DNA of 23,219 nt from a virus. Location: positions 1-23,219 of IMG/VR virus record IMGVR_UViG_3300001041_000061, one strand, 5' to 3'. The notes under the pieces are model-generated. The model was not told where the DNA came from. It saw only the letters and a program-made list of their open reading frames with translations, and made no database searches. This document shows positions 12,589 to 20,694 of this stretch, piece by piece. How positions within the stretch are numbered: position 1 is the stretch's first letter; the number at the start of each line of letters is the position of its first letter. The position numbers and the translations under genes are program-made.

Positions 12589-15285
12589 TTATATATTTAT
12601 ATCTTCCTTTTTAACTTTCTGATATTTGTTACCAAAAATATTAAAATCATAATTGTCTTTTATCTTAATTAATATCTCACATGAATCTAAATCTTTTTTC
12701 TTGAAACATTTTAATACTTGTATTTTTTTTGCTATAAATAATAAATTTAAAGTCAATATACTATATTTTTTAAACTCAAATTTATCACCCTTTATTTCGG
12801 TTAAGCATTTTTTTAAAACTGTTAATATTGTAGAATCATTTGGTTCAAGTTTTTTAAGTTTTTCAATTGTTTCTTTTTTTGATTTTCTTTCGACAGTCTT
12901 TTTAGCTTTGTCATTTAAATTACAACTCTTTGATCTCAAACCATTTATTCTTTTACCACATTCTTCAATTAGAATAAAAATTGCTTTAGCACTATCTTCT
13001 TGATAAATGCCATTTAATTCCTTTGATTGAACCAATAAATCAACAAAATCCTTATTATTGCTTTTTGATCTTTTTCCCCCTTCAAATACCAATACATCTT
13101 GTAATATATCCAAAGGAGTATTAAATTTCTCAAAAATTCTATAATCGTTAGACTTAGATATCATACTAAAGAAATGAGGAACTACCATCTTGTCTACCAT
13201 TTCTCCAAACTTATCTTCCTCTTGAATATATCTTATAGATTCAATTTTACGTATTTTACTTAATTCTTTACTCATACTTATATTATCAAATACTTTTTTA
13301 CTTTTATCTATTTCAATCTGACTCATACTAGACAATCTGCTACTTGCTTGATATAGTTCATCTGTTATTTTCTTTGATTTTCCTTTTGAAATTGCATCGT
13401 TTAAATATGAATTAACTATCTGGCTCATATTGACTATACGACCAATATAGTTATCACTTAAAATTACATCTAACTTTTGTAATTCAACCATATTGTTTTT
13501 TCTTGGTTTAGAACTACCTTTAATTCTATTTATAGGAGTGGGAAAATTAATTTCACAATATTTTGCTTTTGCTGATAAAATATTTGTCGGAATAAGTAAT
13601 AATGTGTCGGAATCAGTGTCACATCCCTGTAAACGGTCTGGGGCATCATTGTCAAAGAAATTTATTATACATATATTTTTAGTGAAATTAAACCAAGTAT
13701 TATATTCTTTATGATATTTATTTTTAGTATACATTACATTACCAGAATTGATGTGAGGATTACGTGTTGCACAAAATTCTTGACCATCTTTATAATATTT
13801 ACAATATATTTCTCTTCCTTTCATAATTGATTTATTTTCATATTTTCCAACTGTAGCCAAAAGCATTTCATAGGGATTAGATATCAATGTTACATATTTA
13901 GTATCCTTTAATCTTATCTTGCCTTCTTTAAGATGTTTTATATAATTAGCAATCAAATCACTCTTCATCTTCTTGAATTTTTTAGTATATTGTATATCTG
14001 AATTAACTAATAATAAAGCATTCATTAAATCTATATTTTCATATTCACTTATATTTTCTTCTTCTAAAGATTTCTCAAATTTTATATTTTCCTCTGCATC
14101 TGCACATAAATAATTTCTAAATACAGCATTGTCATTTTTTAACAACATTACATAATCTCTTTCTATTTTTGTTATTTCCATCAAGTCATCATATGATAGG
14201 TTAGGAATACTATTTAATAACTGATAAGTAGTTCTATTATAATTACCAAAGTTTCCTTGTTTATCACATTTTACTACTCCAAATACACTATCAATATTAT
14301 CTACCCAATATTTATGACATTCTTTCTTGTTATCATCTCCTAATTTATAAGCAAATTTTAAAAATTTTAATGAATTAGGGGTAGTAACTAATTTAATTTT
14401 ACAGGTTTCATAATCATTTCCAAACATATCTTTTACTACTTTTACCTGATTAAATTCAAACCACTTTTGAAGTTTAGTATTAAACGCACAACATTTAAAC
14501 ATATCGCTTCTTAATAACATAAATCCCTTATCTTTTTTTTCATATTCTTCAAAAATTGATTCGTCTAAAAGTCCTTGTCCATCAGTCAGACAGTTTTGTA
14601 ATTTTAATGTTTCATTTTTAGTAGTAATTTCTTTATTTTCTTCTCTTGTAACGCTTGCTAAACTATTAAATTCCAAACCATATATATCATCTATTAATAA
14701 AATTTCCGTCTTAGGATCTAATTCAATAGTAAACTCTATTCCAGAAGAAATTAATGATTCATAGGCTAATAATGAGGTTAAATCCAATTCTTCATCTTCT
14801 TCAAAATCTAATCCCAATCTACTTCTACTCAATAAATCTTTTTTCATATTTTCCTGAATAAAAAGCGCATAACCGTTTTTTGCTTTTCCAGAACCTCTTT
14901 TGTAAAAAACATAATGTTCATTATCCATAGTAAATCCGTTTATGTATAAATATTTTCTAATCTTTTTACTATTAGCAATAGTTATTCTTTTACCATCTAT
15001 TATATCTCCTTCTTTATCTTGCCATTGTTTTTCTGTATCCCAAACAGAATAATTTTTGTCAAAGGTTACATTAATTATTGCTTTTGTATACTGTTTACTA
15101 TGTACTTCATAAAAAGTTTTTGGAAACATTTTATCCATTCTAATTGTTTCTAAACTGTAAGGAATGGTGGCAGAGAATAGTTTTGCTAGGTCTCTGCCCT
15201 TACATGTAATTTTCTTATTGTCTAATGTATCTTTATATATGTAACAAGCTTCTAGATTCATAATATATGCACTTTCTTTTTTCAA
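12589..15285 (-). CDS. Two-barrel single-subunit RNA polymerase (YonO / QDE-1 / cellular RdRP superfamily)
   Basis: 898 residues; TTG start with GGAGG 9 bases upstream, the TTGA overlapping the stop of the upstream endonuclease. Family signatures occur in order: CLTDGQGLLDESIF (232-245, the 'DG.G.iS' box of the first double-psi barrel), LLRSDMFKCCAFN (257-269, conserved Lys264), ATRNPHINSGNV (506-517, matching 'RNPCLHPGDV' of eukaryotic RdRPs), GCDTDSDTLLL (554-564) with metal-binding D556, D558 and D560, and the downstream helices 'NYIGRIVNMSQIVNSYLND' (612-630) and 'ASSRLSSMSQIEIDKSKK' (647-664). The usual DxDGD has Ser for Gly. SPbeta YonO, of this family, transcribes DNA; eukaryotic members copy RNA. 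A role in late phage transcription is the simplest inference. A sigma-A-like promoter (16803-16831) would drive it through the overlapping endonuclease. Confidence 0.88.
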   Translation of the reverse strand: MKKESAYIMNLEACYIYKDTLDNKKITCKGRDLAKLFSATIPYSLETIRMDKMFPKTFYEVHSKQYTKAIINVTFDKNYSVWDTEKQWQDKEGDIIDGKRITIANSKKIRKYLYINGFTMDNEHYVFYKRGSGKAKNGYALFIQENMKKDLLSRSRLGLDFEEDEELDLTSLLAYESLISSGIEFTIELDPKTEILLIDDIYGLEFNSLASVTREENKEITTKNETLKLQNCLTDGQGLLDESIFEEYEKKDKGFMLLRSDMFKCCAFNTKLQKWFEFNQVKVVKDMFGNDYETCKIKLVTTPNSLKFLKFAYKLGDDNKKECHKYWVDNIDSVFGVVKCDKQGNFGNYNRTTYQLLNSIPNLSYDDLMEITKIERDYVMLLKNDNAVFRNYLCADAEENIKFEKSLEEENISEYENIDLMNALLLVNSDIQYTKKFKKMKSDLIANYIKHLKEGKIRLKDTKYVTLISNPYEMLLATVGKYENKSIMKGREIYCKYYKDGQEFCATRNPHINSGNVMYTKNKYHKEYNTWFNFTKNICIINFFDNDAPDRLQGCDTDSDTLLLIPTNILSAKAKYCEINFPTPINRIKGSSKPRKNNMVELQKLDVILSDNYIGRIVNMSQIVNSYLNDAISKGKSKKITDELYQASSRLSSMSQIEIDKSKKVFDNISMSKELSKIRKIESIRYIQEEDKFGEMVDKMVVPHFFSMISKSNDYRIFEKFNTPLDILQDVLVFEGGKRSKSNNKDFVDLLVQSKELNGIYQEDSAKAIFILIEECGKRINGLRSKSCNLNDKAKKTVERKSKKETIEKLKKLEPNDSTILTVLKKCLTEIKGDKFEFKKYSILTLNLLFIAKKIQVLKCFKKKDLDSCEILIKIKDNYDFNIFGNKYQKVKKEDINI

Positions 15286-16733
15286 GTGGTTATTCCTCCT
15301 AATTTATTTATTTCCAACTTCCTTCTAGATATTAAATTTCCATGATTTACAGCAGATTGAATAGCTCCTTTTGTTGTATCTAAACTATTAGCGATTTCTT
15401 CATAAGTCAAGGATGTATTTATTATTAACTTTTGTGCATCCTCAAATTGCCATTTTCTTTTTTCTCTACTACTCACCAACCTACATTCATCTACTGCCGA
15501 AGCAATTGTTGAAAATGGAACATCTACTTCTTTAGCAATTTCTTTATATGTCATATTTGTAGTATCTAATAAACTTTGTGCTTTTTCTACATCCCACTTA
15601 ATTTTTAATCTATTGTTAATTAATGATCCATTGTGTACGGTGCTTGATATAATATTACTATTAATACCCATTTTGTCTGCTATTTCACCATATGTTAATT
15701 CTGTATTATCTAAATACCATTGAACCTTTTCTAAGTCCCAATTTCTTTTAACACCTTCAAAAAATTTTATGTATTCTGGAATTTCTTTTATATGTGGGAA
15801 AAATACCTGTATTGCGTCTAAAATGTTTTTATAATCTCTATGATCTATTTCTACAAAATTATATTTATGTTCAATTGCATAAGTCTTTTTAATTATATCC
15901 TTTTTCTTCTGTGCCTCATTGTCATGATATTCACTTTGACACTCTATTATTAAATTCAATGTCGGAACATAAATATCATATGGTAAATTATTTTTATATT
16001 TAGCACCTAAGTTTGCTTCCCATATAGTATCAGGATATTCATGCCTAAATACTTGTTTTAGTGCCGATGCCATTTTTGACTCAACTTGTAACATTACACA
16101 GTCATTACAAAACACACCTTCATTTCTAATATGACTTAACCCCTTTAGAAAACTCTCACCACAATTTTCACAAATAAAGTAATATTCTTGTGAAGTTTTA
16201 GAATATGTATTTTCAGGTGTTCTTTCCTTATTATTTATATAATCCCATTGTTTTGACCAATTATATTTATCATTATTAATAAAATTTTTATTTTCATTAG
16301 GGAATGTTTTTATTATGTTCCTATTTTTATCTCCGCAACTAATACATCTCATACCTTCTCCTTTTGTGGTAATGGTAGATAAACTTATAAAATTCTCTTT
16401 ATCTTTTCCACAATCTATACAAGTTGTTCTTACCATAAGACTTGTTTTTGTACGCTTTATTTCTAATAATTTAATTCCAATTGGTTTTAATCTTTCAATA
16501 ATTTCATCATCTAATATTTTAGAATTACGTCTAGCATATATAATCCCACACTCTTTGCATCTAACTTTATTCTTTTTTAGATTAGATAATGAAATCCATT
16601 TCTTCTTACCACAATCTATACATCCTATTTCTAAAAACCATCTTTTATTTTCGTATTTTGTATTATGTAACTCCACTTTTTTCTGCATTACTACATTTAA
16701 TAAATCATCATGTGTTATCTCTTTTCTAGGCAA
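15282..16733 (-). CDS. Vsr-like (EDxHD) homing endonuclease with zinc ribbons and three HTH repeats
   Basis: 483 residues, TTG start 9 bases after GGAGG. Three CxxC-CxxC ribbons come first (Cys 38/41-59/62, 105/108-130/133, 188/191-209/212). The nuclease core is at about 245-300: NLPYDIYVPTLNLIIECQ with D253, E264 and Q266, then YHDNEAQKKKD with H270-D271, and FVEIDHRDY. This is the very-short-patch-repair-like PD-(D/E)XK arrangement of I-Bth0305I-type homing enzymes. The C-terminus holds three near-repeats of about 48 residues (331-372, 380-421, 428-467) with consensus W..E.AQ..L..T.LTY.EIA, each a helix-turn-helix recognising DNA in tandem. It overlaps the RNA polymerase start by four bases, so the two are translationally coupled, unusual for a free-standing homing gene. 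Confidence 0.85.
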   Translation of the reverse strand: MPRKEITHDDLLNVVMQKKVELHNTKYENKRWFLEIGCIDCGKKKWISLSNLKKNKVRCKECGIIYARRNSKILDDEIIERLKPIGIKLLEIKRTKTSLMVRTTCIDCGKDKENFISLSTITTKGEGMRCISCGDKNRNIIKTFPNENKNFINNDKYNWSKQWDYINNKERTPENTYSKTSQEYYFICENCGESFLKGLSHIRNEGVFCNDCVMLQVESKMASALKQVFRHEYPDTIWEANLGAKYKNNLPYDIYVPTLNLIIECQSEYHDNEAQKKKDIIKKTYAIEHKYNFVEIDHRDYKNILDAIQVFFPHIKEIPEYIKFFEGVKRNWDLEKVQWYLDNTELTYGEIADKMGINSNIISSTVHNGSLINNRLKIKWDVEKAQSLLDTTNMTYKEIAKEVDVPFSTIASAVDECRLVSSREKRKWQFEDAQKLIINTSLTYEEIANSLDTTKGAIQSAVNHGNLISRRKLEINKLGGITT

Positions 16734-16775
16734 TTAATTATTCCTCCATCTTTTATTTTATTATAATAGGCATAA

Positions 16776-16831
16776 GGAGAGCATAAAACTCCCCTATACC
16801 ATATAATACACCAACACCAAACCCCTAACAA
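16776..16831 (-). promoter_or_regulatory. Promoter and leader hairpin of the endonuclease-RNA polymerase unit
   Basis: TTGTTA (16831-16826), 17 bases, TATTAT (16808-16803), right after the stop of the upstream gene. The leader contains GGGGAG/CTCTCC (16794-16789 with 16781-16776; one G-U pair) with a 7-base loop. The ribosome site of the endonuclease is about 30 bases further on. Confidence 0.5.
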
Positions 16832-16836
16832 TCCTC

Positions 16837-17100
16837 TTATTCCCCATAAATCAAAGCACAAATTCTCTCAACAATATATTCTTTATCACATTTTACATGA
16901 TACATTGCCAATAAATCATAAGCATCTCTTAACTCTAATTCATAAAACACTTGTGGAGATTCATTTAAATCTATTAGAAAATAACTTTCGTCATCACCTT
17001 TTACTCCATCTAGTAGTCTATATCCAAATAAATCAAATAATGTTCTTGCACCATTTTGTGCTTTATCTAAGTAAATTTTATCTGTAATTTTATTAATCAT
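16837..17100 (-). CDS. 87-residue protein of unknown function
   Basis: ATG start with AAGGAAA upstream. Slightly acidic, alpha/beta mix (LDKAQNGARTLFDLFGYRLL, 'SYFLIDLNESPQVFYELELRDAYDLLAMYHV'); no recognisable motif, Cys pair or membrane segment. It ends six bases before the -35 box of the next promoter, so it closes the transcript that contains the methyltransferase. Function unknown; candidates would be small host-takeover or regulatory proteins. Confidence 0.65.
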   Translation of the reverse strand: MINKITDKIYLDKAQNGARTLFDLFGYRLLDGVKGDDESYFLIDLNESPQVFYELELRDAYDLLAMYHVKCDKEYIVERICALIYGE

Positions 17101-17147
17101 TTTAATTTTCCTTCTTTCTATTTTTATATTACCTGTAGTTTTTTGAA

Positions 17148-17378
17148 TCAGAACTCATACAGTGCAAAAATATCTTCTTTGTATACCAATACACATTCAT
17201 TTAGTACATGGTTATATCCCGTTGCTAAATCTACAACATTATATGAAATAGAATTCTTTCCATCTGAATAAAAATATACGTTCTCAACACTTATTATCCC
17301 AATAGGTGACAATGAATCAGTTTTATTCCAAAATAATTTATCACCAATGTTAAACTTTGTGTCAAATTCTATATGCAT
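17148..17378 (-). CDS. 76-residue protein, possible KOW/SH3-like barrel
   Basis: The best start is the ATG at 17378 with AGGAATGTG upstream; an in-frame ATG at 17459 lies before a GC-rich hairpin and would translate through it, which is less likely. The sequence (FDTKFNIGDKLFWNKTDSLSP, 'IGIISVENVYFYSDGKNSISYNVVDL', 'NECVLVYKEDIFALY') looks like a small beta barrel of the kind that begins 'F.IGD.V...', often a nucleic-acid or protein-binding module. No catalytic motif. It stands downstream of the methyltransferase. Confidence 0.65.
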   Translation of the reverse strand: MHIEFDTKFNIGDKLFWNKTDSLSPIGIISVENVYFYSDGKNSISYNVVDLATGYNHVLNECVLVYKEDIFALYEF

Positions 17379-17408
17379 AAAATCACATTCCTTTCCTATT
17401 AATATTTT

Positions 17409-17450
17409 CCAACCAACGCACCAAAAACAGCATTTAGTCGCGTTGGTTGG
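17409..17450 (-). promoter_or_regulatory. Perfect 11-bp GC-rich hairpin in the leader of the 76-residue protein
   Basis: CCAACCAACGC (17409-17419) and its exact complement (17440-17450) flank a 20-base loop. It is followed by TTTT on the plus strand but by AAAA on the transcribed strand, so it is not a terminator for the minus-strand genes. It lies 48 bases after the methyltransferase stop and about 20 bases before a ribosome site. Possible RNase III or protein-binding stem, or an antisense terminator. Confidence 0.6.
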
Positions 17451-17498
17451 TTTTATCAAATAAAATCAAATAAAACTCACCATTTATAGGACATTATT

Positions 17499-19112
17499 TT
17501 ATAATTCTATAAACAACTCTTTAAATATCTCTTCTAATACATTAACAACTATACTATTACCTGCCATCTTATAAATCTGGCTATTAGAAATCCCATTCTC
17601 TTTTAATATGTAATAGTCTTCATCATCAAAACCCATTAGACGAAGGCATTCCAAAGGGGTTAATTTACGGATTCTATATGTATTTTCTAAATATAATCCT
17701 GTATTACTTCCTAATCCTCCTCCATTAGTTTTTTGACAACATGCTATTCCCTCACTGTCATAAACTCTATAACCTTCTTTATAATTTCTACTAAAATCTT
17801 TTTCATTATCAATCCATTTATTTGTAGTGTCAATTCCACAGATAAATTTTAATTCATTTTCTATAAGTATTTTATTACCTTCTCCTTTGTTGGTTGTTAC
17901 AGTTGGAGCCAAACCATTTTCACTATAAACACAACCATTCATTCCATTGCCCGAAGGATTAGTATTGCCAACTTTAACTACTTTTGCTTGACTATTTTCA
18001 TTAATAATTAATATTCCATGTTTATCCTGTGTGTTTAGTGTAAAACTTGGTTCTCCGTCTTCTTTAAATCTCCTACCATTTTGTCTTTTTTCTACTCTAT
18101 CAGGAGTTAAACATGGTCTGACTTCTACTACAGCATTTTGATCTTGATTTCTGTTTAATCCTCGCCAATCGCTTGCATTTAAGCTATGAGCATTATCAAT
18201 TTCATTTTTTATCCCATCTTTACGGTTAAAAGTTACTACTTTTTTCGGCTCTTTAAAGTCATTAGTGAGAAGAGTTGGGCATATTCCTTCATAAGTTTTA
18301 ACCCCACCAAACCCATTTTTAGCATCTAAAATCATATTATTCTTTAGACCTTTTTTAACTTGTTCTTCATTAAATTTTTCTAATAGTTTTTCTGTTTTCT
18401 CTTGACTTATGTAATATTTTTCATCTACATCTGACTCTAATAAATCCTTTAACCTAATACCATTATCAAATCCTTCTGGAAATTTAAAACTACAATCATC
18501 TATATCTTTTCTTATACTTATCACAAAAACTCGTTCCCTGTTTTGAGGTATACCATAATCTTTTGCATTCAACACTTTCCAATATATATTATATCCATAT
18601 TCTTTTAATTCTTCTATAATCTTATCAAAACTTGGTTTAAATTGTTTACCAACAAGACCTTTAACGTTTTCCATAAGTAAATATTTTGGGTTTTTGTATC
18701 TAATAATTCTTAATGCTTCTACTACTAAACTTGATCTTGTCTTATTAATGTTTTTATTGTTACAATTGGGGCAACTATCTCGTTTACTATAATGGACATC
18801 TAATGGATTCCATTCATGACCACAATCCTTACAATTCCACGTAGCACCTTTCTGTTTACCAGCTATACTGAAATCCTGACATGGACTACCGAATGTATAT
18901 AAGTCTAAATCTGGGAGTTTTGTTTCATCTATTAAACAAATATCTCCATAATTAAGTTTTTCTTTTATATTGTGTATTAATCCAAAAGATTTAATTGCAT
19001 ACTTATCAATCTCTGAAAACCCTACTAGCTCATGAGGTATATCTAATCTCTCTATCGCTTTGCTAACAGCACCTAGACCTGCAAATCCCTCAAATATTTT
19101 TATTGTTTCCAA
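17499..19112 (-). CDS. C5-cytosine DNA methyltransferase with inserted zinc ribbon
   Basis: 537 residues, TTG start with an AGGAAA site. Motif I IFEGFAGLGA (6-15), motif IV GSPCQDFS (75-82, nucleophile Cys78), motif VI ENVKG (148-152), motif VIII QNRERV (190-195), motif IX RKLTPLECLRLMGF (near 480) and motif X AGNSIVV (near 517) are all present, so it should be active. Between motifs IV and VI lies a WNCKDCGHEWN...SCPNC ribbon (Cys 94, 97, 114, 117) absent from standard enzymes. The long middle has recurring 'CPTL.T', 'PSFTLNTQ', 'APTVTTN' units, like the tandem recognition units of multispecific phage methyltransferases (SPbeta, phi3T). No partner restriction gene is visible, so its task is probably protection against host restriction. 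It may also mask sites of the resident homing enzymes. Confidence 0.95.
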   Translation of the reverse strand: METIKIFEGFAGLGAVSKAIERLDIPHELVGFSEIDKYAIKSFGLIHNIKEKLNYGDICLIDETKLPDLDLYTFGSPCQDFSIAGKQKGATWNCKDCGHEWNPLDVHYSKRDSCPNCNNKNINKTRSSLVVEALRIIRYKNPKYLLMENVKGLVGKQFKPSFDKIIEELKEYGYNIYWKVLNAKDYGIPQNRERVFVISIRKDIDDCSFKFPEGFDNGIRLKDLLESDVDEKYYISQEKTEKLLEKFNEEQVKKGLKNNMILDAKNGFGGVKTYEGICPTLLTNDFKEPKKVVTFNRKDGIKNEIDNAHSLNASDWRGLNRNQDQNAVVEVRPCLTPDRVEKRQNGRRFKEDGEPSFTLNTQDKHGILIINENSQAKVVKVGNTNPSGNGMNGCVYSENGLAPTVTTNKGEGNKILIENELKFICGIDTTNKWIDNEKDFSRNYKEGYRVYDSEGIACCQKTNGGGLGSNTGLYLENTYRIRKLTPLECLRLMGFDDEDYYILKENGISNSQIYKMAGNSIVVNVLEEIFKELFIEL

Positions 19113-19169
19113 TATTGTATTTCCTACTTTCTATTATTTATTTATATATTATTATTAATGATTCACCTT

Positions 19170-19430
19170 TTATTCCTCAGCAACCATTTCACTCTTCTCA
19201 TGCCATAAAAATCTCTTAACCTCACCTTCAAACCATATTTGATTAATAAATGGTTTATCAGATAATTTAGCACAATAATGATAATAATGATTATCTTTTA
19301 AATCCAACCAATAAAAGTGAGGCCATTTACATTTAAATATTTCTAACCATGAACCTCTTTTATGTATTATTGTTTTAGTTGGGTTTAGTATGAATTGTTT
19401 CCACGCTCCTAATAGACAATTACTATACAT
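19170..19430 (-). CDS. Trp/Lys-rich 86-residue protein of unknown function
   Basis: ATG start with GGAGAGA upstream. Aromatic-rich (six Trp, many Tyr/His/Phe: HKRGSWLEIFKCKWPHFYWLD, 'DNHYYHYCAKL'). No recognised domain and no signal peptide. It lies 57 bases upstream of the methyltransferase and may be co-transcribed with it. Confidence 0.7.
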   Translation of the reverse strand: MYSNCLLGAWKQFILNPTKTIIHKRGSWLEIFKCKWPHFYWLDLKDNHYYHYCAKLSDKPFINQIWFEGEVKRFLWHEKSEMVAEE

Positions 19431-19444
19431 TTGTCTCTCCTTTC

Positions 19445-19642
19445 TTAATATATTTCCTTACACTTTACTACATCAATATTATGATATTTTGCACAATCTT
19501 TGCAATAATATAAATCATCTTCTTTTCCTACAAAGATATCTTCCACTCTAATTAATTCTTCTTTGCAATAATGGCAATTTTCAGAAATATAATCTAGTTC
19601 ATCCTCTACAATATTATGATTCAATACTTTTTGCATCTTCAT
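19445..19642 (-). CDS. Small four-Cys zinc-ribbon protein
   Basis: 65 residues from the ATG at 19642, which has GGAGG 12 bases upstream inside the preceding gene; a second ATG six bases on is possible. CHYC (about 23-26) and CKDC (about 47-50) form a zinc ribbon. The frame overlaps the end of the 131-residue gene by 29 bases, so translation is coupled. Function unknown. Confidence 0.7.
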   Translation of the reverse strand: MKMQKVLNHNIVEDELDYISENCHYCKEELIRVEDIFVGKEDDLYYCKDCAKYHNIDVVKCKEIY

Positions 19643-20009
19643 TACGAATCGTTGCCTCCGCAATTTCAAAGCTAGTATAATCTTCAATCACTAGTTCACA
19701 AAAATTATCTACATTCTTAAATAACCAATTCTCTAATTGCATAGAGCCGATACAATATCCTTCGATTTTGTGTGATTTATCTCTACACATATGTAAATTA
19801 CCCATACCATTGAATGATTCTGTACTATTGTATACTCTTCCTACCACCCTAACTAATTTACTTATTGATGAATCCCTATTAAATATTTCTTCTAAAATTG
19901 ATGTAATGTTGGTTTTTTCTTGAGTCACTTTATCAATTATAATGTAATCCATTTTATTGTTTTTTGTATCATCTAATATAAGTTGACCATTTAAATATAT
20001 TGATTTCAT
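19614..20009 (-). CDS. 131-residue protein of unknown function
   Basis: ATG start with AGAAGGAAA upstream. Alpha/beta composition (LNGQLILDDTKNNKMDYIIID, 'LVRVVGRVYNSTESFNGMG', 'LENWLFKNVDNFCELVIEDY'); no recognised motif. A short charged C-terminus ends within the next gene. It is the first gene after the structured gap 20010-20274, hence the target of any leader control there. Confidence 0.7.
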   Translation of the reverse strand: MKSIYLNGQLILDDTKNNKMDYIIIDKVTQEKTNITSILEEIFNRDSSISKLVRVVGRVYNSTESFNGMGNLHMCRDKSHKIEGYCIGSMQLENWLFKNVDNFCELVIEDYTSFEIAEATIRNEDAKSIES

Positions 20010-20044
20010 TTTATTTTTCCTTCTTTCTTATTGTAAATTTATTT

Positions 20045-20072
20045 TTATATTTATATTTATATTTATATTTAT
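20045..20072. repeat. Tandem TTATAT hexamers
   Basis: About four to five consecutive TTATAT units in the leader of the 131-residue gene, ending about 30 bases before its ribosome site. Such tracts change copy number by slippage and keep the leader unstructured. Confidence 0.7.
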
Positions 20073-20134
20073 TAAACTTTTACTAGATACATGTCTCTCG
20101 CTGTAATAATTATCCTAATATTTACCAGCTCTAC

Positions 20135-20156
20135 AACCCTAGTGTAGCAAGGGTTT
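20135..20156 (-). repeat. 22-base imperfect palindrome, copy 2
   Basis: AACCCT (20135-20140) pairs with AGGGTT (20150-20155). Relative to copy 1 (12515-12537) the arms differ at one base while most pairing is kept. It stands in the leader of the 131-residue gene in the same orientation as copy 1. Confidence 0.6.
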
Positions 20157-20274
20157 GAAATACACATTTTTAGAGAATTAAAATATTTGAGTCTAGAATC
20201 AATTAGATTATCCTTTGTGAATACTTGTTAGTATGCAAATATTGAACGTCTTAGATAGTCAAATATTTGTGATT

Positions 20275-20694
20275 TTATGTATTTGTAATATTATTTTTCT
20301 GTTCTTTGAGTTTTAACTTTTCTTCTTTTAATTTTTCTTTCAGTTTCCATTCTTTAAGTTGCTGGTTGCTTCCTTTGGTTAATATTCTTACTATTTTATG
20401 TATTTCATGTAAATCACATTCATTAAAATGAAGAATTGCCTCTTCACAGATATCACCACTAATATGTTCCCATACTTTAATTCCTGCTGATTCAAACTTT
20501 GGCATTAGATTGTTTACTGTACTTGAACCAGACGGTAGTAACATTGCAAGAATGTCAGGATTATCTGAGTATCTGTATATTTGATTGTTTTTAAATTTTA
20601 GATAATTATCGTCTTTGTTCTTTGATAGTTTTCCGTCTGTATTGGTTTCAAAAAATATGGTGTACAAACCTAAATACTTTGTTATTTTTAGCAA
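20275..20694 (-). CDS. 139-residue protein of unknown function, Lys/Glu-rich helical tail
   Basis: The frame opens at a TTG directly abutting GAGAGGAG (no spacer); no ATG or better TTG follows at normal distance. Initiation may use the in-frame ATA 9 bases further or this TTG inefficiently. The N-terminal part is beta-rich (MLKITKYLGLYTIFFETNTDG). Residues 47-105 look globular, with 'AMLLPSGSSTVNNLMPKFE'. The last 35 residues are a charged helix (LKEWKLKEKLKEEKLKLKEQ). No known family. It lies 24 bases after the homing endonuclease gene. Confidence 0.65.
   Translation of the reverse strand: MLKITKYLGLYTIFFETNTDGKLSKNKDDNYLKFKNNQIYRYSDNPDILAMLLPSGSSTVNNLMPKFESAGIKVWEHISGDICEEAILHFNECDLHEIHKIVRILTKGSNQQLKEWKLKEKLKEEKLKLKEQKNNITNT

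Larger units (their letters stand above)
20010..20274 (-). other. 265-base gap: palindrome copy 2, long inverted repeat, AT hexamer repeats
   Basis: No gene. AAATATTTGA (20181-20190) is perfectly complementary to 20259-20268 and encloses an ATACT/AGTAT hairpin (20221-20234); a third CAAATATT word (20235-20242) can compete. The 22-base palindrome follows, with a weak promoter (TTGTAG, 16 bases, GATAAT; about 20134-20107) on its flank. Then come about five copies of the AAATAT unit. Confidence 0.55.

Noticed and set aside
17379-17459. Extended 103-residue version of the gene at 17148-17378
   Set aside because: The extra N-terminus would be translated through an 11-bp GC-rich hairpin and lacks a ribosome site; the internal ATG has a good one.
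12515-20156. CRISPR repeats
   Set aside because: The 22-base palindrome occurs only twice, 7.6 kb apart, with no regular spacers.
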